A stretch of DNA of 18,533 nucleotides from Oscillospiraceae bacterium. GTDB lineage: Bacteria; Bacillota; Clostridia; Oscillospirales; CAG-272. Position 1 is the first letter of the stretch. Each line of letters opens with the position of its first letter. Location of the stretch: the NCBI GenBank assembly GCA_015065045.1, contig SVRB01000018.1:1-18533 (forward strand), given 5' to 3'. Under the pieces are notes generated by a model. The model was not told the origin of the DNA. It searched no databases and saw nothing but the letters and a program-made list of their open reading frames with translations. Position numbers and translations under genes: made by a program. Shown here piece after piece: positions 8,039 to 15,052 of the stretch.

Positions 8039-8068
8039 AAAAATCAACGATGACTATCATACTTGATT
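8026..8068 (+). pseudogene. Ghost copy of the argJ 3' end
   Basis: Bases 8031-8068 match the true argJ end (7966-8003) at 33 of 38 positions, and weaker similarity extends back to 8026. In the argJ frame it reads ..YD*VKINDDYHT*, against YDYVKINGDYRT* in the gene. It keeps a stop (TGA in place of TAA) at the equivalent position but carries an earlier nonsense codon. It has no ribosome site and is not expected to be translated on its own. It fills most of the 106-bp argJ-argB gap. Confidence 0.8.
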
Positions 8069-8107
8069 ATAAAAAAACACAATAAAAAATAAACAGGTGG
8101 ACAAATA

Positions 8108-8980
8108 ATGGATCACAATATTTCAAACTTAGAGCGCGCAGAAGTTTTAACACAAGCGTTACCCTATATAAAAAGATATAACGGAAAGATCGTTGTAGTT
8201 AAATACGGCGGTAACGCTATGATCAACGAACAGTTGAAAAAGCAGGTTATGGAAGACATTGCTCTTCTCTCGCTTATCGGCATTAAGATCGTTCTCGTAC
8301 ACGGCGGCGGCCCTGAAATCAGCGAAATGATGAGCAAGGTCGGCAAAAAGGCTGAATTTGTAAACGGACTTCGTGTTACAGATAAGGAAACTATGGATAT
8401 CGCTCAGATGGTTCTTGCGGGAAAGGTTAATAAGAACCTTGTAAACTTGCTCGGCACAAAGGGCGGCAAGGCTATCGGTATATCCGGTATGGACGGTCAC
8501 CTTATTGAAGCTAAGATGAAGAACGAAGCTCTCGGTTACGTTGGCGAAATAACAAAAATAAATATTGAGCCCATTCACGATCTGCTTGAAAAGGGATATA
8601 TCCCCGTTGTTTCAACTATCGGTTGCGATAGCGAGGGTAACTCTTATAACATAAACGGAGACACCGCGGCTGCTTATATTGCAGGAGCATTACAGGCAGA
8701 AAGACTCATTATGATGACAGACATCGCAGGTCTTCTCCGCGACGTAAACGACCCCAACTCCCTCATTTCCGAAATTACGGTTAACGAAGCAAAGGAGCTT
8801 TACAAGGAGGGCGTTATTTCGGGTGGTATGATACCTAAGGTTGATTGCTGTATTGAAGCTATCTACGAAGGTGTTAAAAAGGTTATTATTATGGACGGAC
8901 GAGTTCCCCACTCCATCTTGGTTGAAATTCTCACTAACGAGGGTGCCGGAACAATGGTTGTAGGTGATACAAATGACTGA
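8108..8980 (+). CDS. argB: Acetylglutamate kinase, arginine-sensitive type
   Basis: It phosphorylates N-acetylglutamate with ATP, the committed and usually regulated step. The 290-residue protein has the amino-acid-kinase glycine motif VVVKYGGNA (Lys32), the substrate loop VLVHGGGPE (62-70), and SGGMIPKV near the C-terminal half. An N-terminal helix of about 25 residues before the KYGG strand, and a C-terminal HSILVEILTNEGAGTMV segment, are features of arginine-inhibited hexameric kinases such as the Thermotoga enzyme and are lacking from the E. coli type, so feedback inhibition by arginine is expected. AGGTGG (8094-8099) is its ribosome site. Its last eight bases overlap argD. Confidence 0.96.
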   Translation: MDHNISNLERAEVLTQALPYIKRYNGKIVVVKYGGNAMINEQLKKQVMEDIALLSLIGIKIVLVHGGGPEISEMMSKVGKKAEFVNGLRVTDKETMDIAQMVLAGKVNKNLVNLLGTKGGKAIGISGMDGHLIEAKMKNEALGYVGEITKINIEPIHDLLEKGYIPVVSTIGCDSEGNSYNINGDTAAAYIAGALQAERLIMMTDIAGLLRDVNDPNSLISEITVNEAKELYKEGVISGGMIPKVDCCIEAIYEGVKKVIIMDGRVPHSILVEILTNEGAGTMVVGDTND

Positions 8981-10142
8981 TACAAAAATTATAGATAAAG
9001 AATACGTTGCCAACACTTATAACCGTTTCCCTGTTGAAATCGTATCAGGTAAGGGCTCTTACGTATACGATGCAGACGGAAAAGAATATATCGATATGGG
9101 AAGCGGCATTGGTGTTACAAGCTTTGGTATAGCTGACGACGAATGGCAGAAAGCAATCACAGAACAGCTTTCAAAGGTTCAGCATATGTCGAACCTTTAT
9201 TATACACAGCCTTGCGCTAATCTCGCAAAGGCTCTTTGCGAAAAAACCGGTATGAAAAAGGTATTTTTCAGCAACTCAGGCGCTGAATCAAACGAATGCG
9301 CTATCAAGGTTGCAAGAAAATATGCCGCTGACAAAAAGGGCGCTGAATACTCAACTATTATTACGTTGGTAAACAGCTTCCACGGAAGAACTTTGACCAC
9401 GCTTTCAGCTACAGGTCAGGAACACTATCACGAGCTCTTCCAGCCCCTTACTCCCGGTTTTGTGCATACTCCCGCAAATGACCTTGAAGCTCTTATTAAG
9501 GTTGCAAATCAGAATAAGACTGCAGGAATTATGATGGAAATAATTCAGGGCGAGGGTGGTGTTTTGCCCCTTGAAGCTGAATTCGTTAAGGGTGTTGCAA
9601 AGTTTGCTAAGGAAAATGATATCGTACTTATTATCGACGAGGTTCAGACAGGTAACGGTAGAACAGGTGAGCTTTACGCTTATATGAACTACGGAATCAA
9701 CCCCGACGTTGTTTCAACAGCTAAGGGTATCGGCGGCGGTCTCCCCCTCGGAGCTACAATGCTCGGCGAAAAGGTAGAATCCGTTCTTGGCTTTGGCGAT
9801 CACGGTTCAACATTCGGCGGAAATCCCGTATGCTGCGCAGGTGCTTTGACTATAATCAACAGACTTGACGAAAAGCTTCTTAACGAAGTAAAAGAAAAAA
9901 GCAAATACGTTTTCTCACAGTTTGAAAACCTTGACGGCGTTGAAGAAGTATGCGGTCTTGGTCTTATGATAGGCATTAAGCCCTCAAAGAAAACTGCAGC
10001 TGAGGTTCTTAAAGCTTGTATGGATAACGGCGTTCTTTGCTTGACAGCAAAGGATAAGGTAAGACTTTTGCCTGCGCTTAATATCCCTATGGAAGCACTC
10101 GAAAAGGCTGTTTCAGTTATAAAGAAAGCTATTACAGAATAA
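8973..10142 (+). CDS. argD: Acetylornithine aminotransferase
   Basis: It transaminates N-acetylglutamate semialdehyde with glutamate to N-acetylornithine, using PLP. The 389-residue fold type I enzyme shows the cofactor loop SNSGAESNE (100-108), FHGRT (136-140), IIDEVQTGNGRTG (220-232) with Asp222, and the Schiff-base Lys251 in STAKGIGGGLPLG. Operon context excludes related ornithine or GABA aminotransferases. I chose ATG 8973, with AGGTGA (8962-8967) five bases upstream, over an in-frame GTG at 8964 that lies inside that site. The start overlaps argB (ATGACTGA), pointing to translational coupling. Confidence 0.95.
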   Translation: MTDTKIIDKEYVANTYNRFPVEIVSGKGSYVYDADGKEYIDMGSGIGVTSFGIADDEWQKAITEQLSKVQHMSNLYYTQPCANLAKALCEKTGMKKVFFSNSGAESNECAIKVARKYAADKKGAEYSTIITLVNSFHGRTLTTLSATGQEHYHELFQPLTPGFVHTPANDLEALIKVANQNKTAGIMMEIIQGEGGVLPLEAEFVKGVAKFAKENDIVLIIDEVQTGNGRTGELYAYMNYGINPDVVSTAKGIGGGLPLGATMLGEKVESVLGFGDHGSTFGGNPVCCAGALTIINRLDEKLLNEVKEKSKYVFSQFENLDGVEEVCGLGLMIGIKPSKKTAAEVLKACMDNGVLCLTAKDKVRLLPALNIPMEALEKAVSVIKKAITE

Positions 10143-10179
10143 AACTACCGTTTGCTTTAGATATATCAGGAGAAAAAAT

Positions 10180-11166
10180 ATGTCATTAACAAATAAGCAT
10201 TTTCTTAAGCTTCTCGACTTCACTCCCGATGAAATAAACTATCTCATCGACTATGCGGCAGAGCTTAAGGCAAAGAAAAAGAATAACATCCCCCATCGTC
10301 TTTGCGAGGGTAAAAATATTGCTCTTATTTTTGAAAAAACAAGTACGCGTACACGTTGCGCATTTGAGGTTGCGGCATCAGATCTCGGTATGCACCCCGT
10401 TTATCTTGACCCCACAGGCTCACAGATAGGCAAGAAAGAAAGCATCGCTGATACAGCTCGCGTTCTCGGCAGAATGTTTGACGGTATTGAATATCGCGGC
10501 TTTGGTCAGGAACTTGTTGAAGAGCTTGCAAAATATGCAGGTGTACCCGTTTGGAACGGTCTTACTAATGAATTCCATCCCACACAGATACTCGCCGACT
10601 TCCTTACAATCAAAGAACATTTCGGCGATTTAAAGGGCAAAAAGCTTGTATACATGGGTGATGCAAGATACAATATGGGCAACTCACTTATGGTTGGTTG
10701 CGCAAAGATGGGTATGCACTTCGTCGCTTGCGCTCCTAAAAAATACTTCCCCGAATCATCACTTGTTGATGAATGTAAAAAGATCGCTTCCGAAACCGGA
10801 GCTGTTCTTGAATTTATCGAAAAACCCGAAGATGCTGTAAAGGGCGCTCACATTATCTATACAGACGTTTGGGTATCTATGGGTGAAGCAGCTTCCGTTT
10901 GGGAAGAAAGAATCAAAGACCTCACTCCCTACAGAGTTACAACAAAGCTTATGGAAACAGCAGGAGAACAATGCCGCTTTATGCACTGTCTCCCCGCATT
11001 CCACGACCTTAAGACAACGGTTGGAAAAGAGATATTTGATAAGTTCGGCATTGACTGTATGGAAGTTACCGACGAAGTATTCGAAAGCGATAAATCTATC
11101 GTCTTCGACGAAGCTGAAAACCGTATGCACACTATAAAAGCTGTAATGGCAGCAACATTGATATAA
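10180..11166 (+). CDS. argF: Ornithine carbamoyltransferase
   Basis: It carbamoylates ornithine to citrulline. The 328-residue protein has the carbamoyl-phosphate motif STRTR (55-59), the HPTQ block (133-136), DVWVSMGE (229-236) for ornithine binding, and HCLPAF (269-274) with the catalytic cysteine. AGGAG (10168-10172) precedes the ATG. As the last gene of a biosynthetic cluster, 37 bp after argD, it is anabolic ArgF rather than the catabolic enzyme of the arginine deiminase route; no arcA or arcC is nearby. Carbamoyl phosphate must come from carAB elsewhere. Downstream lie a hairpin, a ghost copy of its 3' end and a strong terminator. Confidence 0.96.
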   Translation: MSLTNKHFLKLLDFTPDEINYLIDYAAELKAKKKNNIPHRLCEGKNIALIFEKTSTRTRCAFEVAASDLGMHPVYLDPTGSQIGKKESIADTARVLGRMFDGIEYRGFGQELVEELAKYAGVPVWNGLTNEFHPTQILADFLTIKEHFGDLKGKKLVYMGDARYNMGNSLMVGCAKMGMHFVACAPKKYFPESSLVDECKKIASETGAVLEFIEKPEDAVKGAHIIYTDVWVSMGEAASVWEERIKDLTPYRVTTKLMETAGEQCRFMHCLPAFHDLKTTVGKEIFDKFGIDCMEVTDEVFESDKSIVFDEAENRMHTIKAVMAATLI

Positions 11167-11168
11167 AT

Positions 11169-11200
11169 TTTTAATATAGTTTTTTCAAACTATATTAAAA
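11169..11200 (+). other. AT-rich hairpin after argF
   Basis: A perfect 14-bp stem, TTTTAATATAGTTT (11169-11182) with AAACTATATTAAAA (11187-11200), closes a TTTC loop. The core ATATAGTTTTTTCAAA resembles the hairpin after argJ (ATATATTTTTTTCAAA). The right arm runs into the ghost copy of the argF end. Confidence 0.7.
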
Positions 11201-11228
11201 GCTTTTATAGCAGCAACATTGGTATAAA
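11196..11228 (+). pseudogene. Ghost copy of the argF 3' end
   Basis: It matches the true argF end (11135-11167) at 29 of 33 positions. In the argF frame it reads LKAFIAATLV*, against IKAVMAATLI* in the gene, with the TAA stop at the same place. It has no start codon or ribosome site of its own. The same arrangement (gene end, hairpin, degenerate gene end) occurs after argJ. Confidence 0.8.
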
Positions 11229-11235
11229 AAAATAT

Positions 11236-11271
11236 ATAAAAAAGCTCTCGGAAATTCCGAGAGCTTTTTTT
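11236..11271 (+). terminator. Terminator of the arginine operon (copy 1 of a 36-bp repeat)
   Basis: GCTCTCGGAA pairs with TTCCGAGAGC around a single A (in practice a loop of about 5 bases), flanked by A6 and T7, so it can work in both directions. The identical 36 bases recur at 11548-11583. Confidence 0.95.
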
Positions 11272-11292
11272 GTTGTTATTCGCAAATCTGAA

Positions 11293-11374
11293 CCTCCATC
11301 TGAGGAGGGAGGTGGCTCGGCAATATACAAAGATAAAGTACAAACACACTTTGTTGCCGAGACGGAGGGAGAGA
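11293..11374 (+). repeat. Structured GGGAG-type repeat, copy A
   Basis: The 82-bp element starts CCTCCATCTGAGGAGGGAGG, whose ends can pair as CCTCC/GGAGG. It continues with a second stem CTCGGCA (11316-11322) / TGCCGAG (11355-11361), enclosing ACAAAG/CTTTGT, and ends GACGGAGGGAGAGA. Its ends match the reverse complement of copy B while the middle differs, as in non-autonomous palindromic repeats. I recall similar sequences in gut Clostridia genomes but cannot check this here. Confidence 0.75.
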
Positions 11375-11425
11375 TACATATAGGATATTTGATTGCAATA
11401 TTGTTCACTTAACTCGTCTGTTTTT

Positions 11426-11475
11426 TCTCTCCCTCAGTCTCGCATACGCTCGACAGCTCCCTCGTCAGATGGAGC
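11426..11475 (-). repeat. Structured GGGAG-type repeat, copy B (inverted)
   Basis: On the - strand this 50-bp element begins GCTCCATCTGACGAGGGAGC (GCTCC/GGGAGC hairpin) and ends GAGACTGAGGGAGAGA, aligning with both ends of copy A but with a much shorter middle. It is flanked by TCTGTTTT (11417-11424) and AAAACAGA (11477-11484). Confidence 0.75.
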
Positions 11476-11547
11476 TAAAACAGATAGACTTTTTCAAAAA
11501 CAGACAAACACGATATACGTTCTTAACTTTTCTTGCAATTTTATTTC

Positions 11548-11583
11548 ATAAAAAAGCTCTCGGAAATTCCGAGAGCTTTTTTT
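11548..11583 (-). terminator. Terminator of thrS (copy 2 of a 36-bp repeat)
   Basis: It is base-for-base identical to 11236-11271. On the - strand it lies eight bases past the thrS stop and has a stem with T tract in that direction too, so it most likely ends the thrS transcript. Confidence 0.92.
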
Positions 11584-11591
11584 ATTACATA

Positions 11592-13391
11592 TTACTTTTT
11601 AAGCTTGTTTACAACAACGTCGGAAAGAACAGCTTCAAATTCTGCAAGAGAAATTGAACCCAAATCTTCTCCCGATCTGTGTCTTACAGAAACAGTCTTA
11701 TTTTCAACATCCTTGTCACCAAGAATGATCATATAGGGCACCTTTTCCATCTGTGCATTTCTGATCTTGTACTTCAAGGTGTTCTGGCTATCGTCAAGAG
11801 TTACACGGTAATTTAACTTTTCAAGTCTGTCTTTTACTTCATTTGCGTGTTCAAGCGCTCTGTCTGTAATAGTAAGAATTCTTACCTGCTCGGGTGCTAA
11901 CCATGTAGGAAGCGCGCCTGCAAATCTTTCGATAAGGAACGCCAATGTACGTTCGTAACAACCAAGGCTTGTTCTGTGAATAATATAGGGAAGCTTCTTC
12001 TGACCGTCGCTGTCAATATAGTACATACCGAACTTTTCTGCGAGAAGCATATCTATCTGGATAGTAACAATAGTATCTTCCTTGCCGAATACGTTCTTGT
12101 ACTGAATATCAAGTTTCGGTCCATAGAACGCCGCTTCGTCAATACCTACTTCATACTCAACACCAAGATTGTTAAGAATCTTTTCCATTGTTGCCTGAGC
12201 TTCTTCCCACTGTTCAGCAGTGCCTTCATATTTCTTGGTATTCTTAGGATCCCACTGAGAGAATCTAAACGTACAGTCTTCAAGAAGTCCCACTGTATCA
12301 AGACAGTATTTTGCAAGGCTAAGACAATCCTTAAATTCCTCTTCGAGCTGATCGGGACGGAGAACAAGGTGTCCTTCGGAAATTGTAAACTGTCTTACTC
12401 TTATAAGACCGTGCATTTCACCCGAATCTTCATTTCTGAAGAGTGTTGAAGTTTCGCCAAGTCTCATAGGAAGCTCACGATAGCTTCTTGCCTGATTCAA
12501 GAACACTTGGTACTGGAAAGGACAAGTCATAGGACGAAGTGCAAGACATTCTTTTTCTTCGTCGTGAGGATCGCCGAGAACAAACATACCATCAAGATAG
12601 TGATCCCAGTGACCTGATATTCTGTAAAGATCTCTCTTTGCCATCAAAGGAGTCTTTGTAAGCAAGTAATTGTGCTGCTGTTCAACATCTTCTACCCAAC
12701 GCTGCAAAAGCTGAATAACTCTTGCGCCCTTAGGCAAAAGAATAGGCAAGCCCTGTCCGATAGACTCAACGGTTGTAAAGTAACCGAGCTCTCTACCGAG
12801 CTTATTGTGGTCTCTCTTTTCAGCCTCTTCAAGCTGTTTAAGATGCGCTTCAAGCTCTTCCTGTGTAGCAAACGCAGTACCCTTGATTCTTGTAAGCATC
12901 TTATTGTTCTTATCATTCTTCCAATATGCGCCCGAAACACCCATAACCTTGAACGCCTTAAGCGCCTTTGTATAGCAAATGTGGGGACCTACGCACATAT
13001 CAATATAATCGCCCTGCTGATAGAACGTAATAGTCGCATCCTCAGGAAGATCTCCTATATGCTCAACCTTATATTTTTCTCCTCTGCTTTCCATAAGAGC
13101 GATAGCTTCTTCTCTGGGAAGTGAGAAAGGCTTTATCGGAAGATTTTCCTTTGTGATCTTCTTCATTTCCTGCTCGATCTTCTGAAGGTCTTCATCGCCA
13201 AGCTTTGTTTCGCCAAGGTCGATATCGTAATAAAAACCTTTTTCATTTGCAGGACCGTATGCAAATATAGCCTCGGGATAAAGTCTCTTTACCGCCTGAG
13301 CCATTATGTGTGCTGCTGAATGGCGAAGCACCTCTAATTCCTGCTCAACAGGACATACGTCTGCTCTGCCGTCATTGTAAATAACTTTCAT
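11592..13391 (-). CDS. thrS: Threonyl-tRNA synthetase lacking most of the TGS domain
   Basis: It charges tRNA-Thr. The 599-residue protein is some 40-50 residues shorter than E. coli ThrS: the editing-domain motif HSAAH (His24, His28) comes almost at the start, where E. coli has it near residue 73, so most of the TGS domain is missing. The editing site looks intact (HxxxH plus Cys133 and His137 in DMCVGPH). The class II core has the zinc ligands Cys290, His341 and His472 (in RPMTC, SEGH and IHRT), followed by an anticodon domain (about 500-599). AAAGGTGAG (13397-13405) precedes the ATG. There is no upstream extension, because the T-box terminator ends 40 bp before the start. Transcription is controlled by the T-box leader. 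Confidence 0.95.
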   Translation of the reverse strand: MKVIYNDGRADVCPVEQELEVLRHSAAHIMAQAVKRLYPEAIFAYGPANEKGFYYDIDLGETKLGDEDLQKIEQEMKKITKENLPIKPFSLPREEAIALMESRGEKYKVEHIGDLPEDATITFYQQGDYIDMCVGPHICYTKALKAFKVMGVSGAYWKNDKNNKMLTRIKGTAFATQEELEAHLKQLEEAEKRDHNKLGRELGYFTTVESIGQGLPILLPKGARVIQLLQRWVEDVEQQHNYLLTKTPLMAKRDLYRISGHWDHYLDGMFVLGDPHDEEKECLALRPMTCPFQYQVFLNQARSYRELPMRLGETSTLFRNEDSGEMHGLIRVRQFTISEGHLVLRPDQLEEEFKDCLSLAKYCLDTVGLLEDCTFRFSQWDPKNTKKYEGTAEQWEEAQATMEKILNNLGVEYEVGIDEAAFYGPKLDIQYKNVFGKEDTIVTIQIDMLLAEKFGMYYIDSDGQKKLPYIIHRTSLGCYERTLAFLIERFAGALPTWLAPEQVRILTITDRALEHANEVKDRLEKLNYRVTLDDSQNTLKYKIRNAQMEKVPYMIILGDKDVENKTVSVRHRSGEDLGSISLAEFEAVLSDVVVNKLKK

Positions 13392-13430
13392 TTTCTCTCA
13401 CCTTTATATTTAATATTATTTTTTATAAAC

Positions 13431-13694
13431 AAAAACACCCTTAACAGCAAATAAAACTATTTGCCGTCAAGGGTGCAATTTTTCAAAAAATGCACGGTTC
13501 CACCTTGATTTTTAACTCAAATTTGGATCAAAACCATCTTCTTTAACGCAGAACTACGTCAACACCTACTGTTATTTCAGCGTTGCGGCTCAGGAACGGT
13601 CTTCATTTTATCAATTATAGAAAGCTTACACCAACACTTTCCTCTCTGCAATAACCAAGTAAAATTACTCTTTCCTTCACAGCCTTATATATCT
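13431..13694 (-). ncRNA. T-box riboswitch of thrS, ACC (threonine) specifier
   Basis: The leader carries the T-box sequence AAGGTGGAACCGTGCA (complement of 13491-13506), followed by a terminator hairpin (13436-13475; 18 paired positions including two G-U, then T5). Upstream, stem I shows a lower helix GGAA/UUCC, an AGAGUA-containing loop strand opposite GAAGACCG, and an upper UUUUA/UAAAA helix. This places the specifier ACC, a threonine codon, at the complement of 13598-13600. Uncharged tRNA-Thr should pair with ACC and with the T-box bulge, favouring the antiterminator and thrS expression when threonine is scarce. The outer limits are approximate. Confidence 0.93.
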
Positions 13695-13700
13695 TAGTGT

Positions 13701-13729
13701 ATTATAACACCATTCTCATATAATGTCAA
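13701..13729 (-). promoter_or_regulatory. Promoter of the thrS T-box transcript
   Basis: On the - strand TTGACA (complement of 13724-13729) and TATAAT (complement of 13701-13706) are 17 bases apart, a full consensus match. Transcription should start near 13694, giving a leader of about 300 nt. The promoter lies 20 bp beyond the larA stop, with no terminator seen between. Confidence 0.92.
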
Positions 13730-13748
13730 CAACTTTATGATATATCTA

Positions 13749-15023
13749 TTAAAGCACAACGACTGCCACGCCATCGGGGATTGCTGTTATAGATACGTCA
13801 TCCTTATTTACGATATCCTTTGCCATCTTAACTGCATCCTCAAGTGATGAAGCAGGAATCATATGCATCTCTTTTACTGTAGAGTCGGGCATATTTGAAA
13901 CGTAGATAACGGTTGCCTTTTTCAATATTCTGAGCATGATCTGAGACTGCCACTGGTCAGGCGCGGTTTCGTTACGGTTGCGGCTTAAGAATAATTCCAT
14001 CGTCTTATTTATATCTTCCTCATCAGCAAGCTGGTGATAGAAATGGTCTCCGCCGATGCCGTCATCTGTTGCGGCAAGCATAATTATAACTCCGCCCTCT
14101 TTTACGGTAGCCTCAGCGGCTGTCATACCCTTTACCGCCTGATACATATTCTGATCCAACGGATAACCGCCGTTTGATGTAATTACTATATCCGAAGGTA
14201 CAGCCTTAACTCCGCAAAGAGATGAAATAAAATCAGTTCCCTTCTTATGAGCCTGAACAAGATCACCTGCAACAGCATAAATAGGTTCTTTTTCTGAGTT
14301 TAACACAACGTTTACTATAAACTGAAGCTTAGCTGTCTTGGCTGCCCAAACCATATCATTATGAACGGGGTTGCCTTCAAGAATACCTGTTCTTGACTTA
14401 GGATGCGCAATAAATTCTGAGCAATGGTTTGCCAAAACTGTTTCTCTGCCTGAAACACCGGGAAGAACACTCTTTCTTCCGCCCGAATATCCTGCAAAAA
14501 AGTGAGGTTCGATAAAGCCCTCTGCAACAAGCAAGTCAGCCTCGTACGCAAGCTTGTTGATCTCGCACTGTCCACCCGAGGGAAGAACACCGATATTTAC
14601 AAGCATATCTCTGTCGGCACAATCGTGGATATAAATATTTTCCTGTTCTACGATCTCCTCGCCGAACTTATCTATAAGCTCATCCTTTGTAGTACCTCTG
14701 TGGCAACCTGTTGCAATCAAAATAGTAATTTCAGCATCAGGGCTACCCTCTCTTATCTCTCGAAGCATCTCAGGCATAATAACCTTACTCGGAACGGGAC
14801 GGGTATGGTCACTTGCAATAATAACAACTTTCTTCTTACCCTTTGCAAGCTCGCTGAGTCTTTCACTGCCGATGGGATTTTCCAACGCATTTCTTACAAG
14901 CTCGCGACCTCTGAGCTCAGGTACGTATTCTTCAATAGATGATGTAAGCACACCCTTCAATTCACATTCACAAAAATCATACTCCATATGAGTACGTCCA
15001 TAAGGAAAAGCTATCTTTGTCAT
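13749..15023 (-). CDS. larA: LarA-family nickel-dependent 2-hydroxyacid racemase
   Basis: LarA enzymes racemise or epimerise 2-hydroxyacids using a nickel-pincer nucleotide bound to a lysine. The 424-residue protein keeps the known key residues of Lactiplantibacillus plantarum LarA at apparently the same numbers: Asp72 and Arg75 (SDHTRPVP), His108 (ATGCHRG), His174 and Lys184 (EPHFFAGYSGGRKS) and His200. NGGYPLDQN also matches the family. Substrates vary widely among homologues (lactate, malate, phenyllactate, gluconate and others), so the substrate is not settled. It follows the glycerate kinase gene by 29 bp in one operon, with AGGAGA as ribosome site. The cofactor genes larB, larC and larE are not in the window. 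Confidence 0.88.
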   Translation of the reverse strand: MTKIAFPYGRTHMEYDFCECELKGVLTSSIEEYVPELRGRELVRNALENPIGSERLSELAKGKKKVVIIASDHTRPVPSKVIMPEMLREIREGSPDAEITILIATGCHRGTTKDELIDKFGEEIVEQENIYIHDCADRDMLVNIGVLPSGGQCEINKLAYEADLLVAEGFIEPHFFAGYSGGRKSVLPGVSGRETVLANHCSEFIAHPKSRTGILEGNPVHNDMVWAAKTAKLQFIVNVVLNSEKEPIYAVAGDLVQAHKKGTDFISSLCGVKAVPSDIVITSNGGYPLDQNMYQAVKGMTAAEATVKEGGVIIMLAATDDGIGGDHFYHQLADEEDINKTMELFLSRNRNETAPDQWQSQIMLRILKKATVIYVSNMPDSTVKEMHMIPASSLEDAVKMAKDIVNKDDVSITAIPDGVAVVVL

Positions 15024-15052
15024 TTTTTATTCTCCTCTATTATATATAAATA

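Larger units (their letters stand above)
11272..11547. other. Gene-free repeat-bearing interval between duplicated terminators
   Basis: These 276 bp lie between the two identical terminators and hold two inverted copies of a short structured repeat and a flanking 10-bp inverted repeat (GTCTGTTTTT at 11416-11425, AAAAACAGAC at 11496-11505). Short open frames here have no ribosome sites and overlap the repeats. I see no gene. Confidence 0.7.

Noticed and set aside
8964..8972. GTG start for argD three codons earlier
   Set aside because: The GTG lies within the likely ribosome site AGGTGA of the ATG at 8973 and has no better site of its own.
11272..11547. CRISPR array or phage attachment island
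   Set aside because: Only two inverted, unequal repeats are present, with no regular spacers, and there is no cas, integrase or phage gene nearby.
11469..11736. Short + strand frames between the arginine operon and thrS
   Set aside because: They cross repeat copy B, the terminator and the 3' end of thrS, lack ribosome sites and have no recognisable motif.
11976..12449. 157-codon frame on the + strand opposite thrS
   Set aside because: Composition is that of a reverse-frame shadow (Phe/Leu/Ser/Ile rich, no motif), and thrS on the other strand is certain.
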